From: Bacteroidota bacterium
Lineage (GTDB): Bacteria; Bacteroidota; Bacteroidia; Chitinophagales; Chitinophagaceae
Assembly: GCA_005789565.1 (NCBI GenBank)
Contig: SXXL01000008.1
Span: 1 to 38,458 of the forward strand
Reading direction: 5' to 3'
Length of the DNA: 38,458 nt
The notes beneath the pieces are model-generated. The model had not been told where the DNA came from and did no database searches. It worked only from the letters and a program-made list of their open reading frames with translations. Shown in pieces: positions 23,761 to 32,538 of this stretch. Position 1 is the stretch's first letter. Every line of letters starts with the position of its first letter. A program made the position numbers and the translations under genes.

Positions 23761-25842
23761 TTAAGACTGATTTTTTTTGGCGACCATGGTGAGGATGGTA
23801 GCGACCCCGATGATGGGTTCTTCGGTATTGTCGAGCATCTCCACATACCATTTAACGATGCCTTTGGGGATGTCATCGCCTCGTTTTTTATCGGCCGGAT
23901 CCTCGACGATCCGTGGATCGCTGGGTAATTTTTCCTTGCAGGTGAATCGGATATGGACCGAGGCGCCCGGATAAACCGGTTTGGTGAATCGCAGTTCATC
24001 GATCCCGTAATTGAGCAGCACGGGATTTTTTTCGTAGCTGTCCACGAACAGTCCGGCAGCCAGGCTCATCACAAAATAGCCGTGTGCCACTTGCTGCTCG
24101 AACATGGTACCATTGAAATCGGTATCGACCAGGTGTGCATAGAAGTGATCACCACTGAGGTCGGCGAAGGCCGTGATGTCTTCGGAGGTGATCAGTCGCT
24201 CTTCGGTGATCAGTTGGTCGCCGATCTGTAGTTCCTCAAAATATTTTTTGAATGGGTGTTGGCCCGGGTCTTTTCCTTTCGCGTGCGGTTGATAGACTTG
24301 TGTGATCTCCGTGAGCAGGGTGGGTGATCCTTGCAAGGCGGTGCGTTGGAGATAATGTTTGACGCCTCGGAGTCCGCCCATCTCTTCGCCACCGCCGGCG
24401 CGGCCTGGTCCGCCGTGTACCAGTAGAGGCAGGGGCGATCCGTGTCCCGTACTTTCTTTCGCACAGGTATTATCCAGGATCAGGATCCTTCCGTGGTGCG
24501 TGGCGGCACCCAGTACATACGAACGGGCTATTCCGGAGTCGGCTGTGACGATGGTAGAGCAAAGACTTCCTTTACCAAGTTTACTGAGGGCGATGGCTTC
24601 CTCGATGCCTTGGTAGGGCATCAGGGTGCTGACGGGACCAAACGCTTCCACTTCATGGACCGACCGGCTTTCCCAAGGTGTTTCATTCAAGAGGAGCAGC
24701 GGGGAGAGAAAGGCACCTTGCTTGGCATCGGCATCGACTACTTCCACGTCTTCGAGTGAGCCATAGAGGAGTTTGGAATCTTTGAGTAGAATTTCGGTTT
24801 GCTGGCGCACTTCTTCGCGCTGCGCATGTCCGGCCAGCGAACCCATGCGCACTTTTTCATGGAGCGGGTTGCCGATCAGCGTCTGCGAGAGGGCGGTGGA
24901 GAGAAAGCGAGCCATCTCTTCCAGTTTATTTGCCGGGGCAAAGATTCGTCGTACGCCGGTACAGCGTTGTCCCGCTTTCAGGGTCATTTCCTTCCGGATC
25001 TCCTTGATGAATAGATCCCATTCAGGCATGCCGGGAGCAACATCTTCCCCGAGTACGATGCAGTTGAGACTGTCGGCTTCCAGGTTGAAGGGCACGTTTT
25101 CTTGCAGGATCCGCGGGTGGCTGCGCAGCATCAATCCGGTAGCAGCGCTGCCGGTGAAGGTGACGACATCCTGATAATTCACATGGTCGAGTAAATCGCC
25201 GGCCGAACCGCATAGGAGTTGGAGCGATCCTTCCGGAAGAATACCGGAGGCGATGATCTCGCGCACCACGGCTTCGGTCAGGTAGGAGGTAACGGTGGCG
25301 GGTTTAACGATGGCAGGCATTCCGGCCAGCAGGTTGACGGCGATCTTTTCGAGCATCCCCCAAACCGGAAAATTGAACGCATTGATGTGGATGGCTACGC
25401 CTTCTTTGGGGACGAGAATATGCGTTCCCATAAACGTGTTCCCTTTGCTGAGGCTGTGTGATTCGCCGTCGACACAAAATGGATGATCCGGAAATTTCCG
25501 GCGAAGGGAGGCGTTGGCAAACAGGTTGCCGATACCGCCTTCGATATCGACCCAGCTATCGGCCTTGGTGGCACCGGTCTGGTAGCTGATGTGATAAAAT
25601 CCGTCGAGTTTGGTACGTAAATGCAGGGCCAGTGCTTTGAGCATATTTCCGCGCTGGTGGAAGGTCATTTTTCGAAGTGCGGGGTTGCCCACGGTACGGG
25701 CATAGTGAATGGCCGCTGCCATATCGATGCCCCGGGTGCTGGTCTGTGCAATCGGTGCCCCGGTTACAGCGTTATAGAGGGTTTGACCGGCTCCCTCCCC
25801 GGCGATCCACCTGCCTTGGACGTAGTTTTCGAGCTTTTTCAT
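23761..25842 (-). CDS. paaZ: Phenylacetate degradation bifunctional protein PaaZ (hydrolase + aldehyde dehydrogenase)
   Basis: PaaZ opens the oxepin-CoA ring and oxidises the resulting aldehyde in aerobic phenylacetyl-CoA degradation. The aldehyde dehydrogenase domain covers about residues 1-520, with Glu255 (PFNLEADSLN) and catalytic Cys294 (LKAGQRCTGVRR). A C-terminal MaoC/hot-dog hydratase domain follows at about 540-690, with the catalytic Asp-His pair in FADLSGDHFYAHLVD. The length of 693 is close to the known enzyme. It is first in an operon with a crotonase and a DNA glycosylase, and has a perfect TAAGTTTG box 14 nt before the ATG. Most other paa genes lie about 11 kb away (36.5-38.5 kb). 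Confidence 0.95.
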   Translation of the reverse strand: MKKLENYVQGRWIAGEGAGQTLYNAVTGAPIAQTSTRGIDMAAAIHYARTVGNPALRKMTFHQRGNMLKALALHLRTKLDGFYHISYQTGATKADSWVDIEGGIGNLFANASLRRKFPDHPFCVDGESHSLSKGNTFMGTHILVPKEGVAIHINAFNFPVWGMLEKIAVNLLAGMPAIVKPATVTSYLTEAVVREIIASGILPEGSLQLLCGSAGDLLDHVNYQDVVTFTGSAATGLMLRSHPRILQENVPFNLEADSLNCIVLGEDVAPGMPEWDLFIKEIRKEMTLKAGQRCTGVRRIFAPANKLEEMARFLSTALSQTLIGNPLHEKVRMGSLAGHAQREEVRQQTEILLKDSKLLYGSLEDVEVVDADAKQGAFLSPLLLLNETPWESRSVHEVEAFGPVSTLMPYQGIEEAIALSKLGKGSLCSTIVTADSGIARSYVLGAATHHGRILILDNTCAKESTGHGSPLPLLVHGGPGRAGGGEEMGGLRGVKHYLQRTALQGSPTLLTEITQVYQPHAKGKDPGQHPFKKYFEELQIGDQLITEERLITSEDITAFADLSGDHFYAHLVDTDFNGTMFEQQVAHGYFVMSLAAGLFVDSYEKNPVLLNYGIDELRFTKPVYPGASVHIRFTCKEKLPSDPRIVEDPADKKRGDDIPKGIVKWYVEMLDNTEEPIIGVATILTMVAKKNQS

Positions 25843-25856
25843 GGCAGCATTTGAAG

Positions 25857-25864
25857 CAAACTTA
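25857..25864 (-). promoter_or_regulatory. -7 box TAAGTTTG for paaZ
   Basis: Perfect TAnnTTTG on the minus strand, 14 nt before the paaZ ATG, in a 74-bp divergent gap. I see no PaaX- or PaaR-type operator that I could support. Confidence 0.45.
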
Positions 25865-25879
25865 GTCCAAGTTTTGGTC

Positions 25880-25887
25880 TAATTTTG
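25880..25887 (+). promoter_or_regulatory. -7 box TAATTTTG for the lipoprotein/EEP unit
   Basis: Perfect TAnnTTTG on the plus strand, 29 nt before the ATG at 25917. It lies back to back with the paaZ box. Confidence 0.4.
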
Positions 25888-25916
25888 AATCTCTTTTCAT
25901 TCCTAAAATCTTTTAC

Positions 25917-26408
25917 ATGCGGGTGCCTGTTCTTTTCTTTTTTTCATTCCTGTGCGTTGCGGTATGGACCGCTTGCGGGGGAGATCACTCCGGTCACGCC
26001 GAACATCAAAAGGCCCAGACGCCGCGAACCTACACGGATTCTCTTTATGCTTCCGTTTGGGAGGCGCATGATGCGGTGATGCCCAAGATGGGAAAGATCC
26101 GGATGGCACAAAAAACCGCTGCCCGTCTGCTTGATTCCTTGAATCAGACCTGGCTCACTCGGGGGTTGGCAGAACCGTCGGGCGTAACCGCTTGGAAGCG
26201 ATCGCTACAGGGTTTGATCGATCAATTGAATTATGCCGATTATGCAATGGATCGCTGGATGACGGAATTCAATATCGATTCGGCACAGCAACCGGGGGAA
26301 GCCCGCAGACCTTACCTCGAATCGGAAAAAGTAAAAGTCGAAAAAGTGAAGGAGTCCATCCTGCGCAGTTTGTCGCAAGCCGATTCTCTTTTTGCCGCAA
26401 TCAAATAA
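25917..26408 (+). CDS. Hypothetical lipoprotein, 163 residues
   Basis: This is a predicted envelope lipoprotein. The N-terminus MRVPVLFFFSFLCVAVWTAC carries a plausible lipobox (VWTAC), followed by a His/Gly-rich mature start (GGDHSGHAEHQK). The rest is helical and charged, with a repeated pattern resembling a helical hairpin (SLYASVWEAHDAVMPKMGKI, then LNYADYAMDRWMTEFNIDSAQ, then ESEKVKVEKVKESILRSLSQADSL). Similar Bacteroidota proteins are sometimes labelled viral A-type inclusion protein, a name without functional meaning. It lies 9 bp before the EEP gene and is probably cotranscribed. Function is unknown. Confidence 0.75.
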   Translation: MRVPVLFFFSFLCVAVWTACGGDHSGHAEHQKAQTPRTYTDSLYASVWEAHDAVMPKMGKIRMAQKTAARLLDSLNQTWLTRGLAEPSGVTAWKRSLQGLIDQLNYADYAMDRWMTEFNIDSAQQPGEARRPYLESEKVKVEKVKESILRSLSQADSLFAAIK

Positions 26409-26417
26409 TCTTTTGGT

Positions 26418-27539
26418 ATGGCCAGCGGGATGCGAATTTTTACGCGACGATTTTTCATCTATTCCAATGTTATTCTGGGCATCCTGTTTCTATTGGCTTG
26501 TTTGGTTCCGCAACTGCCCCCGCACACCTGGTGGTTCATTGCCTTTTTGGGCTTGATCTTTCCTTTTTTATTGGTGGGGTTATTGATTTTCTTCTTCGGC
26601 TGGTTGGCACTGCTGAAGCCGGCTCGTTTGCTGATATCACTGGTCCCGATCCTGATCGGTTGGGAGCAGATCCAAAAGACCATTGCGTTCCATGCCGTTC
26701 CATCTTTCGTGGAGCAAAAAGCACCGGGATCCATTCGGGTGGTCAGCTGGAACGTCGCACGATTCATCGAACTGAGCCGCAACAACAACAAAGGCAGTCA
26801 GACCCGTCTTCGGATGCTCGATCTCATCCAAGCGCAGCAGGCCGACGTCCTTTGCTTCCAGGAGTTTCAAACTTCCCGCGATCCGGTCTACTATGACAAC
26901 ATCCGACCCATCCAGGAGATGGGGTATCCATATTATTATTTCTGTTACGAGGAAGATGGCGACCTGCAGTATTATAGTTCGATCATCTTTTCCCGATATC
27001 CCATTGTCGATACGGCGAGGGTTCGTTTTCCCCGACCCAGTTCGCCGGAGTTGCTGATCCGGGCCGATCTCTTGGTCGGGAAGGATACGCTTCGCGTCTT
27101 TACCACCCATTTGCAGTCCTTTCAATTCAACCTGTTAGACTATAAGCGGATGGAGGAGATCCGGTCGGGGCAGGATAGTGTACTCAGCCACTCCCGAAAT
27201 ATTTTCAGCAAATGGAAACGCGGGGTGGTGAACCGCACCCTGCAGGCCGAGATCACGGGGGCGGAGGTGTCGAAAAGTCCTTTCCCCAAAGTCTTTTGCG
27301 GTGATTTGAACGAGATCCCCAATTCCTATTCTTATACAAAGGTCCGGGGAGATCTGCAGGATGCCTTTTTGGAAAAGGGGGCGGGTATCGGGCGGACGTT
27401 TTTGGCGTTATCCCCAACGCTTCGGATCGATTATATTTTTGCCGACAAGCGTTTCGAGGTCCGGCAATTCACACGCCGTAAGCAACCCTATTCGGACCAT
27501 TTGATGATCGTAGCCGATCTGGCCCTGAAATCCAATTGA
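26418..27539 (+). CDS. Membrane-anchored endonuclease/exonuclease/phosphatase (EEP) family protein
   Basis: This EEP-fold hydrolase has an N-terminal membrane anchor. About three hydrophobic helices fill residues 10-90 (NVILGILFLLACLV; WWFIAFLGLIFPFLLVGLLI; LLISLVPILIG). The catalytic domain follows at about 105-370 with the family motifs SWNVARF, DVLCFQEFQ, FTTHLQS, FCGDLNEIPNS, RIDYIFADK and YSDHLMI. It therefore retains the metal-binding and catalytic Asn, Glu, Asp and His residues. The substrate could be a phosphodiester in nucleic acid, lipid or inositol phosphate; I cannot choose. In many Bacteroidota such a gene lies beside a rhomboid pair, but here that pair is 14 kb away. Confidence 0.85.
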   Translation: MASGMRIFTRRFFIYSNVILGILFLLACLVPQLPPHTWWFIAFLGLIFPFLLVGLLIFFFGWLALLKPARLLISLVPILIGWEQIQKTIAFHAVPSFVEQKAPGSIRVVSWNVARFIELSRNNNKGSQTRLRMLDLIQAQQADVLCFQEFQTSRDPVYYDNIRPIQEMGYPYYYFCYEEDGDLQYYSSIIFSRYPIVDTARVRFPRPSSPELLIRADLLVGKDTLRVFTTHLQSFQFNLLDYKRMEEIRSGQDSVLSHSRNIFSKWKRGVVNRTLQAEITGAEVSKSPFPKVFCGDLNEIPNSYSYTKVRGDLQDAFLEKGAGIGRTFLALSPTLRIDYIFADKRFEVRQFTRRKQPYSDHLMIVADLALKSN

Positions 27540-27583
27540 TCCTTCGGGGATTCCCTTCTTTTTGTTCATCTTTGTAACTGTCC

Positions 27584-29089
27584 ATGAGCACCCTGCATCT
27601 ATACAATTCACTGACCCGTCAGAAAGAAGTGTTTCAGCCTTTGGTCAAGGGACGCGTTGGTATGTACGTATGCGGTCCCACCGTCAGCGGGGAAAGTCAC
27701 CTCGGCCACGCTCGCCCCTACATCACATTCGACGTGGTGTATCGGTATCTGCTGCACCTGGGTTATCAGGTTCGTTACGTTCGCAACATCACCGATGCCG
27801 GGCATTTTGAGGAGGAGGGTCGTGAGGCGATCGATAAGATCGCCGAAAAATCACAGCTCGAGCGCCTCGAACCCATGGAGCTTGTCAGCAAGTACACCCG
27901 ACTCTACCATTGGGCCATGGCGCAGTTCAATACGTTGCCACCCTCGGTGGAGCCAACGGCTACCGGGCACATCGTGGAGCAGATCGAGATGATCAAGCAA
28001 TTGATCGAGGCCGGTTATGCCTATGAATCGAACGGCTCTGTTTATTTCGATGTAAAAAAATATGCCGCCGGTCATGATTATGGAAAACTGAGCGGACGCG
28101 TATTGGAGGATCTCCTGGAAACCACCCGGGCCTTGGAGGGACAAGAAGAGAAAAAGGACCGGGCCGACTTTGCCCTCTGGAAAGCAGCCGCACCCGAACA
28201 CATCATGCGCTGGGCCAGTCCCTGGGGCGTAGGCTACCCCGGCTGGCACATTGAATGCTCGGCCATGGCCACCAAATACCTCGGCACCCAATTCGATATA
28301 CACGGCGGGGGAATGGACCTCTTGTTCCCGCATCACGAAAGTGAGATCGCTCAAAGCACCATCTGCAACCACACGGCCCCGGTTCGCTATTGGATGCACA
28401 ACAATATGATCACCATCAACGGACGAAAGATGGGTAAGAGCTACAACAATGTCATCAAACTGACCGAGTTGTTTGCCGGCACTCATCCGGAACTGACGCA
28501 AGCCTATCATCCGATGACGGTACGCTTCTTCATCCTCCAAAGCCATTATCGTAGCACGCTTGATTTCAGCAACGAGGCACTGCAAGCCGCTGAAAAAGGA
28601 CTCAAGCGTTTGTGGGATGCGTACAGCGGATTACAGGCGCCAGCTTGGAGTGGCGTGTTCACACATACGGCTGCGGCCGATCCGGAACTGGACCAACGAA
28701 TGAACCGACTGTTGGACGAGGTGGCCGAATGTATCAACGACGATTTCAATACGGCCAAGGCGCTGGCGCAATTTTTTGAGATGGTATCGGTTTGGAATTC
28801 CGTCAAAGACGGATTGATCGCCATGACGGCCTTATCCTCCGAAACCATTCAGCGTATTCGGACCGAGTCGAAGACCTGGCTGGAAGATGTATTTGGTCTG
28901 CAAGCTATCAAGGAAGCGGACAATGAGAAATTAAGCGGGGTGATGGACCTGTTGATCGAGATCCGAAAAGAGGCCAAGCTTCGAAAAGATTTCCCTACCT
29001 CCGATAAGATCCGAGATCAGTTGATCGCCTTGGGCATCCAATTGAAAGATGAGAAAGGGGGCGGCACGTCTTGGTCAGTTGACGCCTGA
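27584..29089 (+). CDS. cysS: Cysteinyl-tRNA synthetase
   Basis: This class I synthetase charges tRNA-Cys. Zinc ligands appear in [10 protein letters not shown] and [10 protein letters not shown], with FPHHESE supplying the His and Glu. The HIGH signature reads HLGH ([10 protein letters not shown]), and KMSKS reads KMGKS ([11 protein letters not shown]), a variation I have seen in Bacteroidota enzymes. The length of 501 residues is normal, with the C-terminal helical domain ending [21 protein letters not shown] near-match box CATCTTTG lies 9 nt before the ATG. The stop is one base from the stop of the convergent epimerase. Confidence 0.96.
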   Translation: MSTLHLYNSLTRQKEVFQPLVKGRVGMYVCGPTVSGESHLGHARPYITFDVVYRYLLHLGYQVRYVRNITDAGHFEEEGREAIDKIAEKSQLERLEPMELVSKYTRLYHWAMAQFNTLPPSVEPTATGHIVEQIEMIKQLIEAGYAYESNGSVYFDVKKYAAGHDYGKLSGRVLEDLLETTRALEGQEEKKDRADFALWKAAAPEHIMRWASPWGVGYPGWHIECSAMATKYLGTQFDIHGGGMDLLFPHHESEIAQSTICNHTAPVRYWMHNNMITINGRKMGKSYNNVIKLTELFAGTHPELTQAYHPMTVRFFILQSHYRSTLDFSNEALQAAEKGLKRLWDAYSGLQAPAWSGVFTHTAAADPELDQRMNRLLDEVAECINDDFNTAKALAQFFEMVSVWNSVKDGLIAMTALSSETIQRIRTESKTWLEDVFGLQAIKEADNEKLSGVMDLLIEIRKEAKLRKDFPTSDKIRDQLIALGIQLKDEKGGGTSWSVDA

Positions 29090-29090
29090 C

Positions 29091-30197
29091 CTATCTTGAA
29101 AATCGGCAGGATTCACTTTTCCTCAGCCATTCCTCTGAAATTTTAGCGCCCAGTCCGGGGCTGTCCGGCACTTCGATCACCCCACCCGGGTGGTACATGA
29201 TCCCCCCTTCAACCGGATCTTCCCTGAGCATCAGGGCCGTATCGAAATCATAATGAACGATCTGTTCGCTGCAAAGCGCGAAATGGGCAAAAGCCGTCAT
29301 TGCCAACCGCGATTCGATCATGGCACCCACTTGTAATTTGATGCCGGCCTCCTCGGCCAACTGAACGATCGCTCGGGCGCTCCGGATGCCGCCTGACTTA
29401 CCCAATTTGATATTCATATACTGACAGGCACCGAGAGCGATGAGTCGGGCTGCGTCGTGTTCATCCCCCAAACATTCATCGGCCATGATCGGGATGGGGG
29501 ATGCTTCCCGAACTCGGGGGAGGGACATATAGTTCCAGCGAGCGATGGGTTCTTCGCAGTGTTCAATATTGAGCGGAGCCAATGCCTGCAGGGTTTCGAT
29601 GGCTTCGTCGACCAACCAGCCCTGGTTGGCATCAATGCGCAGGGGAATATCAGGTCCCACGGCCGCCCGTATTTTTCTCATACGAATGACATCGGTTCGT
29701 CCCTGCTTTCCCAATTTCACTTTGATATAGGGAAAACCTCTTTCCAGGATCTTAACGGCATCGGTGGCCATCTGATCAGGATCGCCGATGCTGACCGTAT
29801 AGTCGGTCGTGATGGTTTTATTCTTATTCCCTCCTAAAAATCGATACAGGGGCATGCCGGCAGCCTGCGCGGCAATATCGTAGCAAGCGATATCGAAAGC
29901 ACTCTTGATGCTTTTATTGCCGTAGATCACGGCATCCATCTGCTGGTGGATCGAGTCGATGTCCATCGCATCTTTCCCGATCAGCACTTTTGCCAAGTAT
30001 TGCCCGACGAGATAAGCCGTTTCCTGACTTTCTCCGTTGATGGGCAAATAGGGACTGCACTCTCCAAATCCCACGATCCCCGAATCCGTCTGAATGCGCA
30101 CCACCACATTCAACGCATCATCGTCCCGCCCCAACGAAGTGATGAACGGTTCGATCAGCGGAATGCTGAGTTTGTGGAGGGAGATTTCCGAGATCAA
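29091..30197 (-). CDS. Dipeptide epimerase (L-Ala-D/L-Glu epimerase type, enolase superfamily)
   Basis: This is an enolase-superfamily epimerase acting on dipeptides, in peptide or murein recycling. Catalytic lysines are in the YIKVKLG strand and in MNIKLGKSGG. Metal ligands are in RIDANQG, EHCEEP and MADECLG. The DFDTAL motif near the C-terminus is the DxD that binds the dipeptide amino group in this subfamily. There is no ATG before the domain: I place the start at a TTG (30197) giving LISEISLHKL. An in-frame extension to 30242 is encoded only by heptad repeats (STLYPLPP). The S46 dipeptidyl-peptidase lies 84 bp upstream on the same strand, so both may act in peptide scavenging. The exact dipeptide is unknown. 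Confidence 0.85.
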   Translation of the reverse strand: MISEISLHKLSIPLIEPFITSLGRDDDALNVVVRIQTDSGIVGFGECSPYLPINGESQETAYLVGQYLAKVLIGKDAMDIDSIHQQMDAVIYGNKSIKSAFDIACYDIAAQAAGMPLYRFLGGNKNKTITTDYTVSIGDPDQMATDAVKILERGFPYIKVKLGKQGRTDVIRMRKIRAAVGPDIPLRIDANQGWLVDEAIETLQALAPLNIEHCEEPIARWNYMSLPRVREASPIPIMADECLGDEHDAARLIALGACQYMNIKLGKSGGIRSARAIVQLAEEAGIKLQVGAMIESRLAMTAFAHFALCSEQIVHYDFDTALMLREDPVEGGIMYHPGGVIEVPDSPGLGAKISEEWLRKSESCRFSR

Positions 30198-30198
30198 A

Positions 30199-30287
30199 GG
30201 GGGTAGAGGGTAGAGGGTTGAGGGTTGAGGGTAGAGGGGCAAGATCTCTACCCTCTACGGCCCGAAGGGCCACTTTACTTTCTACTT
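30199..30287. repeat. Inverted heptad array between S46 peptidase and epimerase
   Basis: GGTAGAG/GGTTGAG units on the plus strand have G-runs at 30208, 30215, 30222, 30229 and 30236, exactly every 7 bp. After a short spacer the opposite-strand units follow (CTCTACCCTCTAC, 30246-30258), then the hairpin at 30259-30271 and further TCTACTT-like bases that supply the TAG stop of the S46 gene. This is the same order of parts as around the four-helix-bundle gene, but without a gene inside. Confidence 0.85.
30259..30271. repeat. Dispersed hairpin GGCCC-GAA-GGGCC (copy 2)
   Basis: Same stem as the copy at 9170-9182 with one loop base changed (GCA to GAA). It has the same upstream flank CCCTCTAC and the same placement just before the stop of a minus-strand gene. 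There is no T-tract. Confidence 0.6.
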
Positions 30288-32447
30288 CATAATTTTTAGT
30301 TCCTCAATGATATTGCGGCCGCCGCCCAGTTTGTCGATGCACCAGAGTACGTATCGGATATCGACGCAGATGGTACGGTTGAGGTCTTTGTCAAACGCCA
30401 GTTTATGGCTGAGGGCCTCGTAGTTTCCATCGAATGCCAATCCGATGAGTTCGCCGCGGTTATTGATCACGGGAGAGCCGGAATTACCGCCGGTGATGTC
30501 GTTGGTGGTGATGAATCCGATCACCAGGTCGTTTCGCGTGGGGTCGGCGTATTCTCCAAAATCCTTTTTCTTCAGCAGTTCGATTTGATTGGCGGGCAGA
30601 TCGAACTCATAATCTCCGGCCTTGTATTTTTCGAGGATGCCTCGGGAGGTGGTCACGTAATCATATTTCACCGCATCGCGGGGTTCGTATGATTTTACGT
30701 TTCCGTAGCTGACGCGCATCGTGAAGGTGGCGTCGGGGTACATCATCTTGGCTTTCTCCGGATCCATTTCCCGTATGCCTTTCAGGTAGAGACGACCGAA
30801 CTCGGCATTTTTCGTGTTGAATTGTTGATTGAGCGGGGCGTACCGGGTGTTGTAGTTGTTCAGGAAAGCACGGGCGTGCTGAAAAGCCGGATCTTGTTCG
30901 AGGGCAGCCAGCGTCGGGGCGGCCACAAACGCTTTCCAGCGTTCGTCATCGAAGATCATCGTATTGGCAAACACTTCGGTGGCGTAGTGATCGTACGTGG
31001 CCATGTCGGTCAGCGACCCATGGGTACTCTCCAGTCCTTTGAAGAACTCAACCGGGTGTTGCGTACTGTCTACATCTCCATAAAACATGCGGGTGGTGAT
31101 GGCCAGAATGTTTTCATCGGATACTTTGTTTTCTTCGGCCAGAAAAGCGGTACGCTGCTTGTCGATCGACTCCATCATTTTCTTGGGGTCGCCGGCTTTT
31201 CCGTCGGCTGACTTTAGGGCGGTTTCAAGCGACAATAACGAACCGGCGAAGGCGACCAGGGGAGACCCCATCACTCCCTCGCTCATGTATTGCCGGTGTT
31301 TGGCGTAGGGGCGCCAGTCGTCGTAAGCCTTACCCCAATCCCGAAACAGGTTCTCGTATGTGGGTTTTCCGTTCGCCCACTGTTGAAATTCGGCTTCGGC
31401 CTTTTGTTTTTGTCCCAGTACATCATACTTGAGCAACTGCTTGGTCTCTCCATCAAAAAATTTCCAGTAGTTGGCAATGCCGGCGTACGAGGAGGCCAGT
31501 TGCAATTTTACCTTGGGATCCTTTTTCATCTCTTCGAACATGTATTTGAGACGGGCGTCGCGCAACTTGACGAGGGTGGGATTATTGATGTCGGTTGCCA
31601 GCTTGATCCCGAAGGAACTTTCGTAGCGATTGGTGCTACCCGGATATCCCCAGGTCATCGCGAAATCGCCGTCTTTTAACGGGCGAAGCGAAATCGGCAA
31701 GTACCATTTGGGTTGATAGGGCACGTTGTCGGCGCTGTATTTAGCGGGTTTGCCGTCGGCACTCATGTACACCCGAAACACGGCAAAGTCGCCGGTGTGG
31801 CGAGGCCATTCCCAATTGTCCGTGTCGCCTCCGAATTTTCCCACGCTTTCGGGAGGTGTACCCACCAACCGCACATCATTGTACCGCTGATACACAAACG
31901 CCAGGAATTGATTGCCCTTGAAAAGCGGACTGACCCGCGTCTCCACGCTGCTGTTGGCATCGCTCAGGCGTTTGTTGATCGCAGCCAGCACGGCCGCTTG
32001 CTTCCGCACGCGGTCAGTTCCACTAAGATTGCCCAGCGAATCCATTACCTCCTGCGTAACATCTTCGATCCGCAACAGGAATTGAACCGATAAGGACGTT
32101 TGAATCTCCTCTTTTTGAGATTTTGCATAAAATCCGTCTCGCAGATAATTATTATCGACACTGCTCGCCGCCGCAATGGCACCATATCCGCAGTGGTGGT
32201 TTGTGAAAATCAGTCCTTTCGAGCTGACGATCTCGCCCGTACACCCTCCTCCGAAAATGATAATGGCATCTTTTAAGGAAGCCTGGTTCACATCATACAA
32301 TTGCTTGGCCGTGAGCTTCAGGCCTTTGGCTTTCATTTTGGAATAAACCTGTTCGCCCAGCAGCAGGGGTAGCCACATGCCTTCGTCGGCTATGGCACGA
32401 AATAAAAAAGAGACGAGTAGCGACAGCGTGAGTAAGGAACGTTTCAT
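30282..32447 (-). CDS. S46-family dipeptidyl-peptidase (DPP7-like)
   Basis: This exported serine exopeptidase removes N-terminal dipeptides from peptides, and is typical of asaccharolytic and peptide-using Bacteroidota. A signal peptide (KRSLLTLSLLVSFLFRAIA) is followed by DEGMWLPLLL. The triad is the His in FTNHHCGYG, the Asp in the GGDTDNWEWPRHTGDFAVFR region, and the Ser in TGGNSGSPVI. After the serine comes GLAFDGNYEAL. Gly in FDG is the residue seen in DPP7 (hydrophobic P1), whereas DPP11 has Arg there for acidic P1, so a DPP7-like preference is inferred. The length of 721 is normal. The dipeptide epimerase follows after 84 bp of heptad array. Confidence 0.92.
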   Translation of the reverse strand: MKRSLLTLSLLVSFLFRAIADEGMWLPLLLGEQVYSKMKAKGLKLTAKQLYDVNQASLKDAIIIFGGGCTGEIVSSKGLIFTNHHCGYGAIAAASSVDNNYLRDGFYAKSQKEEIQTSLSVQFLLRIEDVTQEVMDSLGNLSGTDRVRKQAAVLAAINKRLSDANSSVETRVSPLFKGNQFLAFVYQRYNDVRLVGTPPESVGKFGGDTDNWEWPRHTGDFAVFRVYMSADGKPAKYSADNVPYQPKWYLPISLRPLKDGDFAMTWGYPGSTNRYESSFGIKLATDINNPTLVKLRDARLKYMFEEMKKDPKVKLQLASSYAGIANYWKFFDGETKQLLKYDVLGQKQKAEAEFQQWANGKPTYENLFRDWGKAYDDWRPYAKHRQYMSEGVMGSPLVAFAGSLLSLETALKSADGKAGDPKKMMESIDKQRTAFLAEENKVSDENILAITTRMFYGDVDSTQHPVEFFKGLESTHGSLTDMATYDHYATEVFANTMIFDDERWKAFVAAPTLAALEQDPAFQHARAFLNNYNTRYAPLNQQFNTKNAEFGRLYLKGIREMDPEKAKMMYPDATFTMRVSYGNVKSYEPRDAVKYDYVTTSRGILEKYKAGDYEFDLPANQIELLKKKDFGEYADPTRNDLVIGFITTNDITGGNSGSPVINNRGELIGLAFDGNYEALSHKLAFDKDLNRTICVDIRYVLWCIDKLGGGRNIIEELKIMK

Positions 32448-32538
32448 GGTGATTGTTTTTTGATCCCTTGCAAATTACGAAACACCCCCGTCGTTTTTTT
32501 GAATAAATGGGCCTAATTTCAGCCGACAAAACCAACCT

